From the NCBI GenBank assembly GCA_021292105.1, contig CM037864.1, positions 9,166,635-9,230,634 of the forward strand: 64,000 nt of DNA, in the 5' to 3' direction. The DNA comes from Anadara kagoshimensis (lineage: Eukaryota; Mollusca; Bivalvia; Arcoida; Arcidae). The notes under the pieces were generated by a model, which saw only the letters and a program-made list of their open reading frames with translations, ran no database searches and had not been told where the DNA came from. This document shows positions 1-12,800 of the stretch, in pieces; positions within the stretch are counted from its first letter, which is position 1, and each line of letters opens with the position of its first letter. The translations under genes and the position numbers were made by a program.

Positions 1-284
1 TCAAAATTTGCCTGCACCTTTTGGTTTCAGAGAAGAAGATTTTTTTGTCTTTTTGCTATTTTTAGTAACAGCGGCCATCTTGTTGGGCGTGGCCAAACCC
101 CGGACACAATTTTGAAAGGCTGTTACCCAGGCATGATAATCACCAAGTTTCATCAAATATGGCCCAGTAGTTTTGGAGGAGAAGATTAAAATGTAAAGTT
201 TACACACGACGCACGACGGACGACGGACGACGGACGGTGATAGATTGCAATAGCTCATCTGAGCCTTTGGCTCAGGTGAGCTAA
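1..284 (+). mobile_element. 3' end of a CAGGTGAGC-ended repeat, truncated by window edge
   Basis: Nearly identical to the last 290 bp of the copies ending near 3190 and 48248. It has the same TCAAAATTTGCCTGCACC start, a CGACGGACGAC-rich run (207-238) and the terminal GCTCAGGTGAGC-type hairpin, where GAGCC-TTTGG-CTC is self-complementary. Confidence 0.8.
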
Positions 285-548
285 AAACCTAATCTTAACA
301 AACAAATAAATAAAAAGGTGTTAACTGGCAAGTGGCAGCTTGATCAAATAATGACATGGAAAGCTTAAAAAGCAAATAAATAAAAAGATGTAAACTGGCA
401 ACTGGCTGCTTGATCACAAAATCTGAGTGTTTGTCTTTTCTGCAATAGTATTTGCCAGCATATTATGGAGGTTGTTCAAGAGAAGCTTCAAGTTGTTTTG
501 TAACCTTCAGAAACAAACAATCCATGCTAAAATCATATCCCCAAAGCA

Positions 549-570
549 AAAAAAAAAAAAAAAAAAAAAA
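549..570 (+). repeat. Poly(A) run
   Basis: Uninterrupted run of about 22 A. Confidence 0.95.
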
Positions 571-1199
571 ATGAAAATAGCAAATGAAGCTAAACATTTG
601 ATCTTCCAACAAGGAAATAAAGGCCGGGACGGGTGGTGGAAGAACAAGAACCTTATTTTAGGTAGCTACATCTGCTAAGTGTGAAATCAAAATCGAGAAT
701 GAAAGAAACATGGATCTAAGGGCTTCTCTTGAATACCTCCATCACAATCTGCTAGCAAATACTATTTAAAGCATAATTAATAACTTACACACGTGACGGG
801 TGTAGCTAGCTAAACAGGAGGTGCTTACGCTTCCAGAGCACCCGGCCTCACTTCCCTGGTGGAAGTTCACGTGTCTTACCAAACTTGTCAGTTCCAAAGA
901 TTTTACTTTGCTTCTGGATTGTGATTCGGAAATGGAATAGTATGTTTGTTTTTGATTACAACAAGAGGCCCATGGGCCTTGACGCTCACCTGAGGAAGAG
1001 TACATATCTTATGCAGAGGTTCAATGGTCAATGACATTAATAAAAGAGAATATCAAAATTTTCAGCAGTAAAGGCCAATAATATGCAAGTATTTTTGCAA
1101 ATTAATTATAATAATTATTATATAAGTATGCTATATATAACATATTTAAAGTCTAGCTACAATATATTATTTATAAATAGCTACAACATCTGTATATTA

Positions 1200-2580
1200 A
1201 AATGTGCATTAGGCCAATACCTACAATATTCCAATATACATGCCTATTCATATATCAAAATGATCGTTAGGCCAATACGTACCTTATTCCAATATACATG
1301 CCTATACAAAAAGTTTATAGTTTTTGAGATAATTAACCATTTAAGTATTCATTTGCATCTATGACCTTGACCTTTGAACCTATGACCTTCATTCATATAT
1401 CAACATGATTGTTGTGCAAATGCCTACAATATTCCAATATACATGCCTATACAAAAAGTTTATAGTTTTTGAGATAATTAACAATTTAAGTATTTGTTCG
1501 TGTCTATGACCTTGACCTTTGAACCTATGACCTTCATTCATATATCAAAATGATCATTAGGCCAATACGTACCTTATTCCAATATACATGCCTATACAAA
1601 AAGTTTATAGTTTTTGAGATAATTAACCATTAAGTATTCATTTGCATCTATGACCTTGACCTTTGAACCTATGACCTTCATTCATATATCAAAATGATCA
1701 ATAGGCCAATACCTACAATATTCTAATATACATGCCTATACAAAAAGTTTATAGTTTTTGAGAAAATTAACCATTTAAATATTCGTTCACAGCTATGACC
1801 TTGACCTTTGAACCTATGACCTTCATTCATATATCAAAATGACCATTAGGCCAATACCTACAATATTCCAATATACATGCCTATACAAAAAGTTTATAGT
1901 TTTTGAGATAATTAACCATTTAAGTATTTGTTCAATTCTATGACCTTGACCTTTGAACCTATGACCTTCATTCATATATCAAAATGACCATTAGGCCAAT
2001 ACCTACAATATTCCAATATACATGCCTATACAAAAAGTTTATAGTTTTTGAGATAATTAACCATTTAAGTATTTGTTCAATTCTATGACCTTGACCTTTG
2101 AACCTATGACCTTCATTCATATATCAACATGATCATTAGGCCAATACCTACAATATTCCAATATACATGCCTATACAAAAAGTTTATAGTTTTTGAGATA
2201 ATTAACCATTTAAGTATTTGTTCGGGTCTATGACCTTGACCTTTGAACCTATGACCTTCATTCATATATCAAAATGATCGTTAGGCCAATACCTACAATA
2301 TTCCAATATACATGCCTATACAAAAAGTTTATAGTTTTTGAGATAATTAACCATTTCAGTACTTGTTTACATCTGTGACCTTGACCTTTGAACCCATGAC
2401 CTTTATTTATATCTCAAAATGACCATTGTGCCATTACCTACAATATTCTGATATACATGCCTATACAAAAAATTCATAGTTTTGCAGATAATTAACTATT
2501 TTGGTATTCTTGGACATCTGTGACCTTGACCTTTGAACCCATGACCCTGATCTATGTATCAAAATGATCGTCATGCCAAT
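1200..2580 (+). repeat. 145-bp tandem array, about 9-10 units
   Basis: The marker AGGCCAATAC recurs at 1703, 1848, 1993, 2138 and 2283, exactly 145 bp apart, with more divergent units at both edges. Each unit carries TGACCTTGACCTTTGAACC and ACATGCCTATACAAAAAG. The last units diverge most. Confidence 0.92.
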
Positions 2581-3096
2581 ACCTACAATTAACTAAGAAT
2601 CCTGCGCCATTATCACAAGAAATGTTAAAAAAATAGCATTTTTTATCAAAGGTCAAAAACTGGGACATGACCTTGACCTTCGACCTTGACATCAATTGGA
2701 AGAAAATTGCAAGACAAGATCAACAGTGAAAACTCCATACAATTATCTTCAGCCGTTATGAAGTTATAACAATAAATGTCTCATTTTAAAAATTACGTAA
2801 TTTTACGCAAAAAACGCGTAACCTATTTTTCGTTCAATTTTCATGAAAAACACAATTTTAATGTCCCCAGGTATGCTGAATCCAAATATCCAATCAAAAT
2901 TTGCCTGCACCTTTTGGTTTCAGAGAAGAAGATTTTTTTGTCTTTTTGCTATTTTTAGTAACAGCGGCCATCTTGTTGGGCGTGGCCAAACCCCGAACAC
3001 AATTTTGAAAGGCTGTTACCTAGGCATGATAATCACCAAGTTTCATCAAATATGGCCCAGTAGTTTTGGAGGAGAAGATTAAAATGTAAAGTTTAC

Positions 3097-3143
3097 ACAC
3101 GACGCACGACGCACGACGGACGACGGACGACGCACGACGGACG
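3097..3143 (+). repeat. CGACG(G/C)A short tandem repeat tail
   Basis: A run of CGACGGA/CGACGCA heptamers in an otherwise AT-rich region. The same run appears in the related copies at 207-238 and 48176-48200. Confidence 0.85.
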
Positions 3144-3190
3144 GTGATAGATTGCAATAGCTCATCTGAGCCTTTGGCTCAGGTGAGCTA

Positions 3191-6100
3191 AAAACATAAA
3201 TTATTACTATCATGGTTTTTAAGTGTATTTCTGAAAAAGCAAATTGACCAAGCGCTCTAAGATTTTTTGAACAAATAGTCACTTGCCAAGAACACTTTTA
3301 TATTTCCATTTTTCACTTACAATCTTGCTGACCTTGAAAGGCAAGGAAGTGTCAAGTCGCTAGCTATGGAAGCACATAATTACTGATGAATGAACAGTTC
3401 AATAATATCAGAAATGATAAGCAATTTGGCCATAAGAAATTTTTCAGCACCTTCAAACTTATTTACAATTGACAATCATTTATTTGGGTCATCAGAAAAT
3501 TCTTTTTCAGCACCTTCAAACTTATTTACAATTGGCATTCATTTATTGACAGAAAATCAACCAATGGCTGAGATAAGAAAACTACAAAGAAGTTTCAAAT
3601 TGTTTTTGTTTTATTATATCTAACATACAAGGCTTCATTATCAAACAATAAAAGCATCACCTCAAATCATCACGAAAGTAGTCAATGAAGATATGTTTAT
3701 ATGTAATAAATATTAAATGTGAAATATTACAAATTATACAGCAAGTTTAACATATTTTTTTTTAAAATAATATATCTGGAATTTATATCATGTACCATAC
3801 TCAGATTTAAAAAAAATCTATTATGAAAACTATAAGCGATTTAACCATCTATACACACGTTTCCTTCAGAATGTTTTTCCTGTTTCAAGGGTTTGCCAAA
3901 AGTTAAAGTTATTAAAAATGGCAAGGAAGCAATCTTTTGGATTAAAAACAGTCACAACTAGCATTTTTAACAAAATAGAATTCTAAATGATAAACTCCTA
4001 TAATCCAAGAAAGGAATGATTTTTTTATTATTATTAGTTAAGACCCACTTTAAAATCTAATTGCATTCAAGTAAAATGAGTGGAAATTTTTCTAACAAAG
4101 CCTTCTGTTGACAGTTCCATATCTGTTAGAGTGATATATGTTAATATATCAATGATTGAATAAAGGTAAATGAAATAGATTCAAGTTTTATTGTTGGAAA
4201 AATTCATAAACTGCACCAAATTACAAAACTTACAAAACAAAATCTCTAAACAAACAATCTTGAATCCAAAGATCAATTTTCACTCTTCTAAGAATAGAAT
4301 GAATTTAAAAATTATGCAAAAATGAAATACATCACACAAATGTGAAGGGCAACTTATAGTGCCATTAACAGGTTGGTAAACAAAAAGTCCAACAGGGAAT
4401 GATTTGTACAAATGGCAATTTATATGTAAACTTCATATTGCCATGACAGACGGAATTTAAATGTGACCATCTGGACTTTTGGATGGTCACGCAAAACTAA
4501 TTTTTAATCTTCATCAACTAAAGATCTTTATTACCAAATTTGGTTTTAATCCACCAATTATTTAGATAGCAAAGACATTATTAAGATATTTAAATTTTTA
4601 AAATTCTGTCACCAATTTGAAAAAGAAAAGTAAATATTTTCAAAATAAGCCTCAACATTTTTGTTGGTACATGTATATGTATTTCTAAAAGCGTCTTCAA
4701 AATTTAAAAAAAATTATTTTAACCATAAAATACATAGATAATAAACCTGAGATAAGCGATTGTAAATTTACTTTTGAGTACATTGTAATTGTATTGATAT
4801 ATGACATAGTAACTCACCAGTTAAACATTTCTTGATAATGCCTAAAACGGCAAATTTTTACATTCTAAATTCCTGATTATTGAAATGAGCAACCAAGTAT
4901 TGCCGATGCATTGTGAAACTATAAAAATCATCAATCAAAAGTCATTGAAACCTTTTCAAAAAATTTAGTGTAAAAATTGCAGGAATTTTTCTGTTTGAAG
5001 GACTAAAATCTGCCAGTACCAAACTTGATTCTTCTCTCCCTTTTCATATCAAATTATGTCATAAATCTAAGAAAATGATTACTAGCAAGGTACATTGTCA
5101 CATATAGAAAAATGTTACAAAAATATCTATCAAATGAAATGGCTACAATTCCAGATTATATTGTTTACTTGATAACATGCAAGACAAAATTATAAAGTTT
5201 TAACTTAATATTATGGTCTACAATTTAAAAGTATTATGACATAAATGTAAATAATGACATTATACTGGATTAATAAATTATTAATTAATACTGATATAAT
5301 CAATAGACAATAGTACATTATGGGCTTCACATGCATACCAATAGCTCATTAGTCTTAACAAATGTTTTTTTTTCAGAGATGATAGACTATTTTGTTTTTG
5401 AAACTTGAAAAATGAACAAGCATGTAGTTAAGTTTCCTTCCCATCATATCTTGTGTAGGTATCTTAATCAAAATTATGTCAAAGTTTCTTGATAAAACTT
5501 AATTCTGAGTTTCAATACAGAAGTTACATATATGTCTAATGTCAATTTTATATGCTACTTGTCATAAATTTTTGGAAATTTATACATAACTTCTAAAATA
5601 TGGGCAATGAATTAAATGCATTCTGGTGAGAGTGCATTACAATATTTACAATATACAAAATTTGAAATTGCATTTCCAATATTTGTTGCAAAAAGTAAAT
5701 CTGCCCTCATTAACATCTGTAACAGCTGGAAATTTTTAAACAAAAATATAAATAAAACACCCAACTGATTGTTTAGCCATTAATTTTAAGACTCGATTTC
5801 TACAAATTTGGTCCCCTAATAGTATATCACAGATTCTAGCACAATATTCTTCACATTACTTCGTTCCTAACTAACTGATAAATTACAATTCCATACACTA
5901 ATATACATTGATAAATAACATAAGCAATATTAGCTTCTTGCTATATGCATATTGGAACGATACAGGATTAATTACAATACTTGTTACTTCATAATGTTCC
6001 CGAACTGAGCTAAATATACATATATATATGTACATAAATAAATTACAAAAGCAAAATCTGCCTATTGAAATATTTGCATATTGAAACAAATACCGATATC

Positions 6101-9100
6101 ATTAATTACAATGAATTTGTTTGTCTCAACCAAATATTTTTAAATGGAGCTAAATATAAGGTATAAATACATCTTATTACAATATACTTATACACACTTA
6201 ATCTTCAAAAGCATGCAGACTTTTTAATCAAGGGAGAGGACAAGTTTCAGGATTTATGAATCTGAATACAAGTATTTTAAGACTCAAAAACATTAGAAAA
6301 AAACCCAAATAGCTGAAGCAGCTTTAAACACTAACTCACAAAGACAGATTTGAAAAACTCCCGACACCAACAAAGGAATTTAGTATTCAAAAAGCAAGAT
6401 GATCAGTTACCTAATCAAATTTCACACATGTACACACTCCAATCAAACAATAAATATCATGATCACTTATACTATGATTCTTGTATTTCTTATGATTAAT
6501 GCCACTGATGAATCAAACATAAATTAATAAATAAGTAATAAAAATAAAAATAACCTTTTCCTGCATTAGCATTAGTGTAAAAATGTCAGTTTCTTTCAAA
6601 AATCTTTTTACTGACACTAAATTTTAAACACAAATTGTACACTTGTAATTTTTTTTTATTAATTTATTGGAAAATAAAGAAAAATCTTTTATATCATTTT
6701 AAAATCCTCAGAAGTCTTTAAAATCTGTTTAACTTGCACAAAAAAGATAAAATACCAATTTATTTAGTGACTGTCTGGTTTATCTGTAACCATTAATTAT
6801 TGAAACTTCATTAATTTCATATAAAAAATTAAACCTTAAATTAATATACTCCCTAACAAAAAATTTATCCTTCTCTCCATTTAAAACTTAAACCTTTTTC
6901 TTACCTTAATATTTTTAATGATAACACTTAATTGAAACATCACCTACACAAGACACACTGAGCTAAAGAACCAGTCTAAATAGTCATATAAAATGTGTGT
7001 TACTATTCACGTTTTTTCTGTAACATTGCATTCAGTAAGTACTACTTTTTATCATTGTGACCTTTTTTTCTTCTAAATGATAATGAAATTAATGAGACAT
7101 GTTAGTAATTTATTTGTTTTAATTATTTCAGAGTGTGATTGAAATCCAGTTAAGCAACAATATTCATTCTAGATAAGGAGATGGCACACACAAATGAACT
7201 TAGCAATTCTGTACATAAGCAATCATGTCACAGAGTTTAGCATAAGCAATATATCAAAAGCCAATAAACATATTTTTCCCATATTCAGATGCCTGAAGAT
7301 AAAACTGGGACTGTCAAAAATGAATTGCTCTGGGACTTCCACATATAAAAAATATTTTTCAATTCAAAGAAATGATTTTCATATTAAAAGGATTTGATGA
7401 CCAAAACCAGTCATTTTTACAGTTTTGCAGTAAATATAAATACATAATATATTTTTTTTCTAGCAGGTTATATAGGAATGAAGCACAACAATGTCACATT
7501 AATGTTTATGACCTTTAAACAGGCCTATTAAGGAATATCTACAACTGAAGATGTAAAAATAAGTTTGCACATTTTATGCCACCAATGGTCTCCAATTTTA
7601 TTTAATACTTCGGTTTTTATTTGATTTTAAAAAATTGCAGCAAATCTTTACAGTACTGCAAATGATGTGTGTGATTGTTGTAGTACATATTTCACTTCTT
7701 ATAACGGGACTAATGATGATATAATTAATGGGTTAGTTTTTTAGTGTGAAGAGAATTGAGTACAAAACTTGATTTGTCAGTGTGCAAACAACGATGTAGT
7801 GCATGGGGAAATATTTACAATGATGTAGTGATGGCTTTGAACAGATGATTAAGACTTAATTTTATGTGTATTTTTATCAAGGTACCATTTTCATGCCACA
7901 GACATTGTGACATATCTTGGTCAGAGTTAACTGCTAAAGTAACAATAACTGTAAACTGATTAGAAGATGGTGAATTTACGTAACAAAATCAAAAATGAAA
8001 TGTTGCCCTCATATTTTAATTGATATAAATAAATGTACAACAAAACGGAAATCACCAATGATTCAAAACATATTCCAAGACAGAATTACTGTGCACACTA
8101 TGATAAAACTATCAGCATTTGCTCTACATAGAGACCACGCTAATGGGAACTGTCATATCCCAGTCAAATAGCTATATTCTCTACATTAACCTCCGTGACC
8201 AAATGGTCAAAAGTGCATGCTTACATAGCAACATGTTCTCACCACCTAGGTTGAAATCCCACTTGGGACACAGATCCTTTTGTGAGAAAATTTGTCAGTT
8301 TGTTGTGCAAAGGTTGTAGTTTTCTATGTCTATGGGCACTACAGTTTCATCCATCATCCTGAACTGACTGCATCAATATAGGTGAGAGAATCTTGACTGA
8401 GGTGTAAATCTCTATTACTCCATACAAATCACTATTTATCTCTGCTAAGTTGTTGTCAAAATTAGGTTGTGTGACTAGAGAGTAGAAACCTACTATTTCT
8501 AGGTTCAGAAAAGGCAGTTACTGCTGCAACATAAAAAAAGTCGAATATTAAGAATAGTTTTGAGGATAGATCATATGCCAATGATGTATACCTATCTCAA
8601 GACTGTCATTAAGTTTATAATAGTTGCTGATTTCAATAAATTAACCATTAAAGTCATACTAGAAATTATATGTACACCATCCATAACAGTCAATAACAAA
8701 TTAAATATTGAATAACAAAAATCATCACCAATGAAATTTAAAAAAGCCTTCTATGGTTTGATCTGTCCTGTGGCAGATACCCCTCTGGTATTAGTACACA
8801 GATCAGATGTAAAGGGAATACATTATATGCAGCATTTGCTTAATTTATATAAACAACATGTAATGAGGCATATGTCTGTCTTTATGTGAAATCTTCAGGC
8901 AAATATTACGATCAAAATAATTAAAATGTCTGTCCTTCAAAATACCACATGCATTGAATTGAAAATATCATTTCCAATATCAAATTCATAGTAACAAAAA
9001 ATGTTTGTTTCACTGGTTATCAAAATAAAACTAAAACCAGATACATTTGACAAATGTTCTTCAGTCTGTGAACAATTACAAAGAAAAATGTCAATTGTAT

Positions 9101-9160
9101 GATCAGCTGGCATTATAAACATGGTTTGTTAAATTTGGAAACAACATATTAGTTAAGGTG
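3191..9160. other. AT-rich region downstream of the gene, no gene seen
   Basis: Only short chance reading frames occur here. A 60-bp tandem duplication sits near 3425-3545 (a motif CAGCACCTTCAAACTT occurs twice). The rest is long A/T runs. The region may include 3'UTR of the minus-strand gene and intergenic DNA. Confidence 0.6.
3425..3545 (+). repeat. Short direct duplication of about 60 bp
   Basis: TTTTTCAGCACCTTCAAACT and then TATTTACAATTG(A/G)CA occurs twice. Confidence 0.85.
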
Positions 9161-9184
9161 TTGAATAAACATACACACAAACAT

Positions 9185-9540
9185 TTAGTAGGGGTAAAAA
9201 CAAGGCCACATTGGGAGTTCTAGCAACACTGCATATTTGACTACAGCTTCTGGATAATACTAAGTCACCATACTAACCATTTATACAATATTTAAATTAT
9301 TATTCATTCATCATACTGATAGAGACAAAATCTGCCCTCTTCCTTTCCTTGTTGCTTGCTTGGGACAATTGAATATACACACATACATTTAGTAGGAGGA
9401 AATATTAGGTCACATTGGGAATTCTAACAACACTAAATATTTGACGAAGAGCATCTGGTTCACCATACTAACCATTTACACAATATTTAGAATTTTATTT
9501 ATTCATCATACTGATATAGACAAAATCTGCTTTCTTCCTT
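9185..9540 (-). pseudogene. Two degenerate duplicates of the exon w22 coding end
   Basis: In the farther copy the remnant reads [14 protein letters not shown] and then is frameshifted relative to the exon. Both copies keep an ATGATGAAT(A/G)AA-type end. They lie downstream of the true stop, so if transcribed they are 3'UTR and not coding sequence. Confidence 0.75.
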
Positions 9541-9671
9541 TTTTTGTCTATATTTTGCAGGTGGAAGTACAAGGTTACCTTGGAATTCTAGCAACACTGC
9601 ATCATTGACTAACAGGATCTAGGTAATACTCAGTCAACATACTAACCATTTCTACAATATTTTAATTTTTA

Positions 9672-9677
9672 TTTATT
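9672..9677 (-). promoter_or_regulatory. AATAAA polyadenylation signal overlapping the stop codon
   Basis: The stop TAA is embedded in GAATAAATAAAAATT on the gene strand. A similar AATAAA occurs in the adjacent duplicate (about 9492-9500), so alternative cleavage sites are possible. Usage is not known. Confidence 0.45.
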
Positions 9678-9806
9678 CATCATACTGATGTAGAAGGAAA
9701 TGCTGGACAAAATCTGCTCTCTTCCTCTCCTCGTCTCTTGCTTGGGACCGTGGAATTTTCCAATTCTGAGGTGGCGGCTGTAAAACTACTTCGCCAAATA
9801 TTGATG
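9673..9806 (-). CDS. OCRL: Exon w22, terminal coding exon with stop
   Basis: Encodes [19 protein letters not shown] and then [25 protein letters not shown], then TAA at 9675-9673. This fits the family's closing SIFG...LL and the K/R-rich helix ending in (F/I)xxFL. Acceptor ATTTCAG follows a T-rich tract. AATAAA overlaps the stop codon (9677-9672). Two degenerate copies of the 3' part of this exon lie immediately downstream. Confidence 0.92.
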
Positions 9807-12800
9807 CTGAAATATATAATAAATACATGTGTATACAATACTTACAGAAAAATATTCATATTATAATATTCTTGTATCTAACAATAAAAAAGAAAACAGG
9901 AAAATTCTGACACCGTATCATTTGTAAACAGATTTGTTGCTTTGGAATTGTGATTTTGAAAGAACAGGTATGTTTGTGTTTGATACATAGCAGTATTACG
10001 AGTCAAAAGAAGAAATGTCATTGTATTCAATTTATAACTTGCTTTTGAACAGCAAATCTCTTTTTTTTTTATCTAAAACCTGTAACTAAAACATTGGGAA
10101 ACTGTTTCATCAAAACCATTTAACAATAAATGCCGCCACTACATGCTTATGTTCCTGATGCTCAAATCAGAGATATGACATACACTCTGTTGTTAAAATT
10201 GATGAAAGAAATTTATGTATCTGGAACGAAACGAAGATAGTGGTAAAAAAGTTTGTGTGTTTTAAGCTTGTCACAAACCTATTTTTATTAACATTAAAGT
10301 GACTTTTCAATTTAATACATATTATTTTCACTATATAAAGAAGAACTGGAAAAAAAGGTATGGGTTTCTTCAGCTTATGTTTCTTTAACATGTACGTAGT
10401 GGCTGATGGAAATGGAAACCTGTCTAAACCAACCACCTTGAGGACCAGAGACTTTTTAAATTGGTCAGGCATTCAAATTACACAGTTTAATTATATAAAT
10501 AATATTAAAATATAAAATATTATATATATTGTCTTTATAAAATATCCAGGATAATTTTGAATAACAGAAATATCAACAATATTGTGATGACAGCCTAAAC
10601 TAAGTTTTTTTTATTTATTTTTTTTTTGTATAATGGATTGGTATATGTTTGTGTTTGATTTAGAAAGATTGGGTTCAGATTTTCTGTATTATATCATATA
10701 AAAATGACTAGAGGTTTTGAATTTCTTTGAAGTTTACCAATAATCATCTGATAACATATTAATATATTGTTCAATTTTTGCTGTTATTTTCTCATCTCTA
10801 CAAATCTATTAAACCATAACAACTAAGGAAATTAGTTTATCACCCACGTCTGGTCTTATAATGAGAAGTAAGACACTCTATGTATACAAATCATCCAGTC
10901 AAAACCAAAAACATGATGGACAACACACATCCAATAAAACAATATGTGTAAAGACATGGAAATACTAATTTACCGAACCCAAGCTGTATATCAGCAAACA
11001 AATTAAAACATAAAACTCACTGTCACAGAACTATTTCTATATACAGATTCTACTCTATCTTAATTTGATATCCAACCTTTCAGTTCATTATTATTCATTG
11101 TATTGTATAGCTAAACTCCTTTTGACAACATTGTTTCTCCACTACTTGTCAGCTGGGAATTGAGAATTGGCTGATGAAGAATTTGGTGCTGAGAAATTTA
11201 AACTTGATTCCCACTGTAGAATTTCTCGTAGGTTTCAAATTAATCCATTTTCACTCTTCTGAGGAATGGAAAACCTTTTATTAATTTTTTTCTTGATTTA
11301 GTTTTCACTTTCAAATTCTACTTAAGATGAGGAATGCTTATTTAAGCAATTTTTAAAGACATTATTTCATCGATGAAGAAAATAATCAGTAAACTAGAAA
11401 ACACTTAATATTCTTTGTTTTAGATTGTAACATCTTCAGAGAAATAAGATGAAAAATGAAATTTTATTCAAGGTTATGTAAGGGATAGTATTTTTGGTCA
11501 TATTAATACTTTGTTTATTCCCTATACACAGAGAAAACTGAATAGCAAGTATAAACAAGGGGTCCAATACAGCCTGTATCGCTCACCTGGTGCGCATTAG
11601 CTGAAAATCAATGCAATTTTTTGTAGTGGACGTCTTCTGATTCTATACATTAAAGTTGATGCCTTTTGGTTAATGCAAAGTCATTTATAGCATTTTCCAA
11701 ATTAGGTCATTGTGACCTTGAATGAATGTCAAGGTAAAATTTATTCCCCAACTTAACATACTGATTCAGGGGTGGATCCAGGATTTTTTTAAAGGGGGGT
11801 TGAGGATTATCCAGGGTTTTTTTAAAGGGGGTTGAGAATTATCCAGGATTTTTTGAAAGGGAGGGTGAGAATTTTATCAATGCTAGGTGCGAGTGCCAAA
11901 GGCGCAAGCTCCAGAGACGAGGGGTACAGGGCAGAGCCCCGATGGGGGCCAAGAAATAATTTTTAATCAGTCAATATATCTCTCTCTCTCTTGTTTAAAA
12001 TTTTTCAAAGTGAGGGGGGGGGGGTTGCAACCCCCACAACCCCCCCACCCCTTAAATCCGCCACTGCTGATTCTTTATATGAAGTTTAAAAAAATTATAT
12101 GCCTTTTGGGTTATGACAAAAGTCATTTTAAGCAATTTTTACAAAAAAAGGTAATGGTGACCATTAATTAATATCAAAGTCAAATCTATTTGCAAACTTT
12201 GTAGAATTCAACACACTGATTCTATATCTGAAGTTTGATGTCGACTATAGACCTTTTGCTTCATGAGAAAAAGTCATTTTTAGCATTTTTAAATACAAGG
12301 CAACTGTGACCTTGAACAAAGGTCAAGGTTAAATCTATTCACAAATTTAGTAGAACTCAACATACTGATTCTCTGTATAAAGTTTGATGTCTATAGACAT
12401 TTTGGTTCATAAGAAGATGTCATTTTTACATAAACGGTCACTGTGACCTTTAACTAAGGTCAAGGCCAAATCTATTCCCAAACTTTGTAGAAATCAACAC
12501 ACGGATTCTATATATGTAGTTTGATGTCAAAAGGTCTTTTGCTTCATGAGAAGAAGTAATTTTAACACTTTATGTAAAGGTCACAACGACCTATACATTG
12601 TAGAACTTAATGTTTCATCAAAATATTTTAGCTGGTTCAGGAGAAGAAGTTGTTTAAGTGAAGTTTACCAACAGACACCTACATACACATGATTGGATTT
12701 TTTTCACCTATATTTAATGAAGTAGAGTGGACTAAACCTTCAGTAATTGAAATGACCAACTTTCTTACACTAGAATATACCCAAGTTAGATTTGCAGACT

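Larger units (their letters stand above)
961..3190 (+). mobile_element. Full repeat copy with internal 145-bp minisatellite
   Basis: Begins AAGAGGCCCATGGGCCTT followed by GCTCACCTGAG and ends GGCTCAGGTGAGCTAA, so the ends are short inverted repeats. The interior is an array of 145-bp units, followed by a unique 600-bp tail and a CGACG-rich run at 3097-3143. No transposase-like frame is present, so this looks non-autonomous. Family assignment unknown. Confidence 0.75.
9160..9770 (-). repeat. Three tandem copies of the terminal-exon end and 3'UTR
   Basis: Units of about 165-215 bp share GGAATTCTA(G/A)CAACACT, ACATACTAACCATTT-type sequence, TTATTCATCATACTGAT and GACAAAATCTG. The copy at about 9556-9770 is the functional exon. 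The two at about 9365-9555 and 9160-9364 lack 13 bp that the exon has (9688-9712 area), which shifts their frame. Confidence 0.88.

Noticed and set aside
1200..2580. CRISPR-like array
   Set aside because: Units are directly adjacent 145-bp repeats without unique spacers, in a eukaryotic transposable-element context.
9185..9540. Extra coding exons of the gene downstream of the stop
   Set aside because: They are frameshifted duplicates lying after the in-frame stop of exon w22.
10167..10472. 101-codon frame on the minus strand
   Set aside because: No recognisable domain and K/F/I-rich composition as expected from AT-rich intron sequence; no splice or promoter context.
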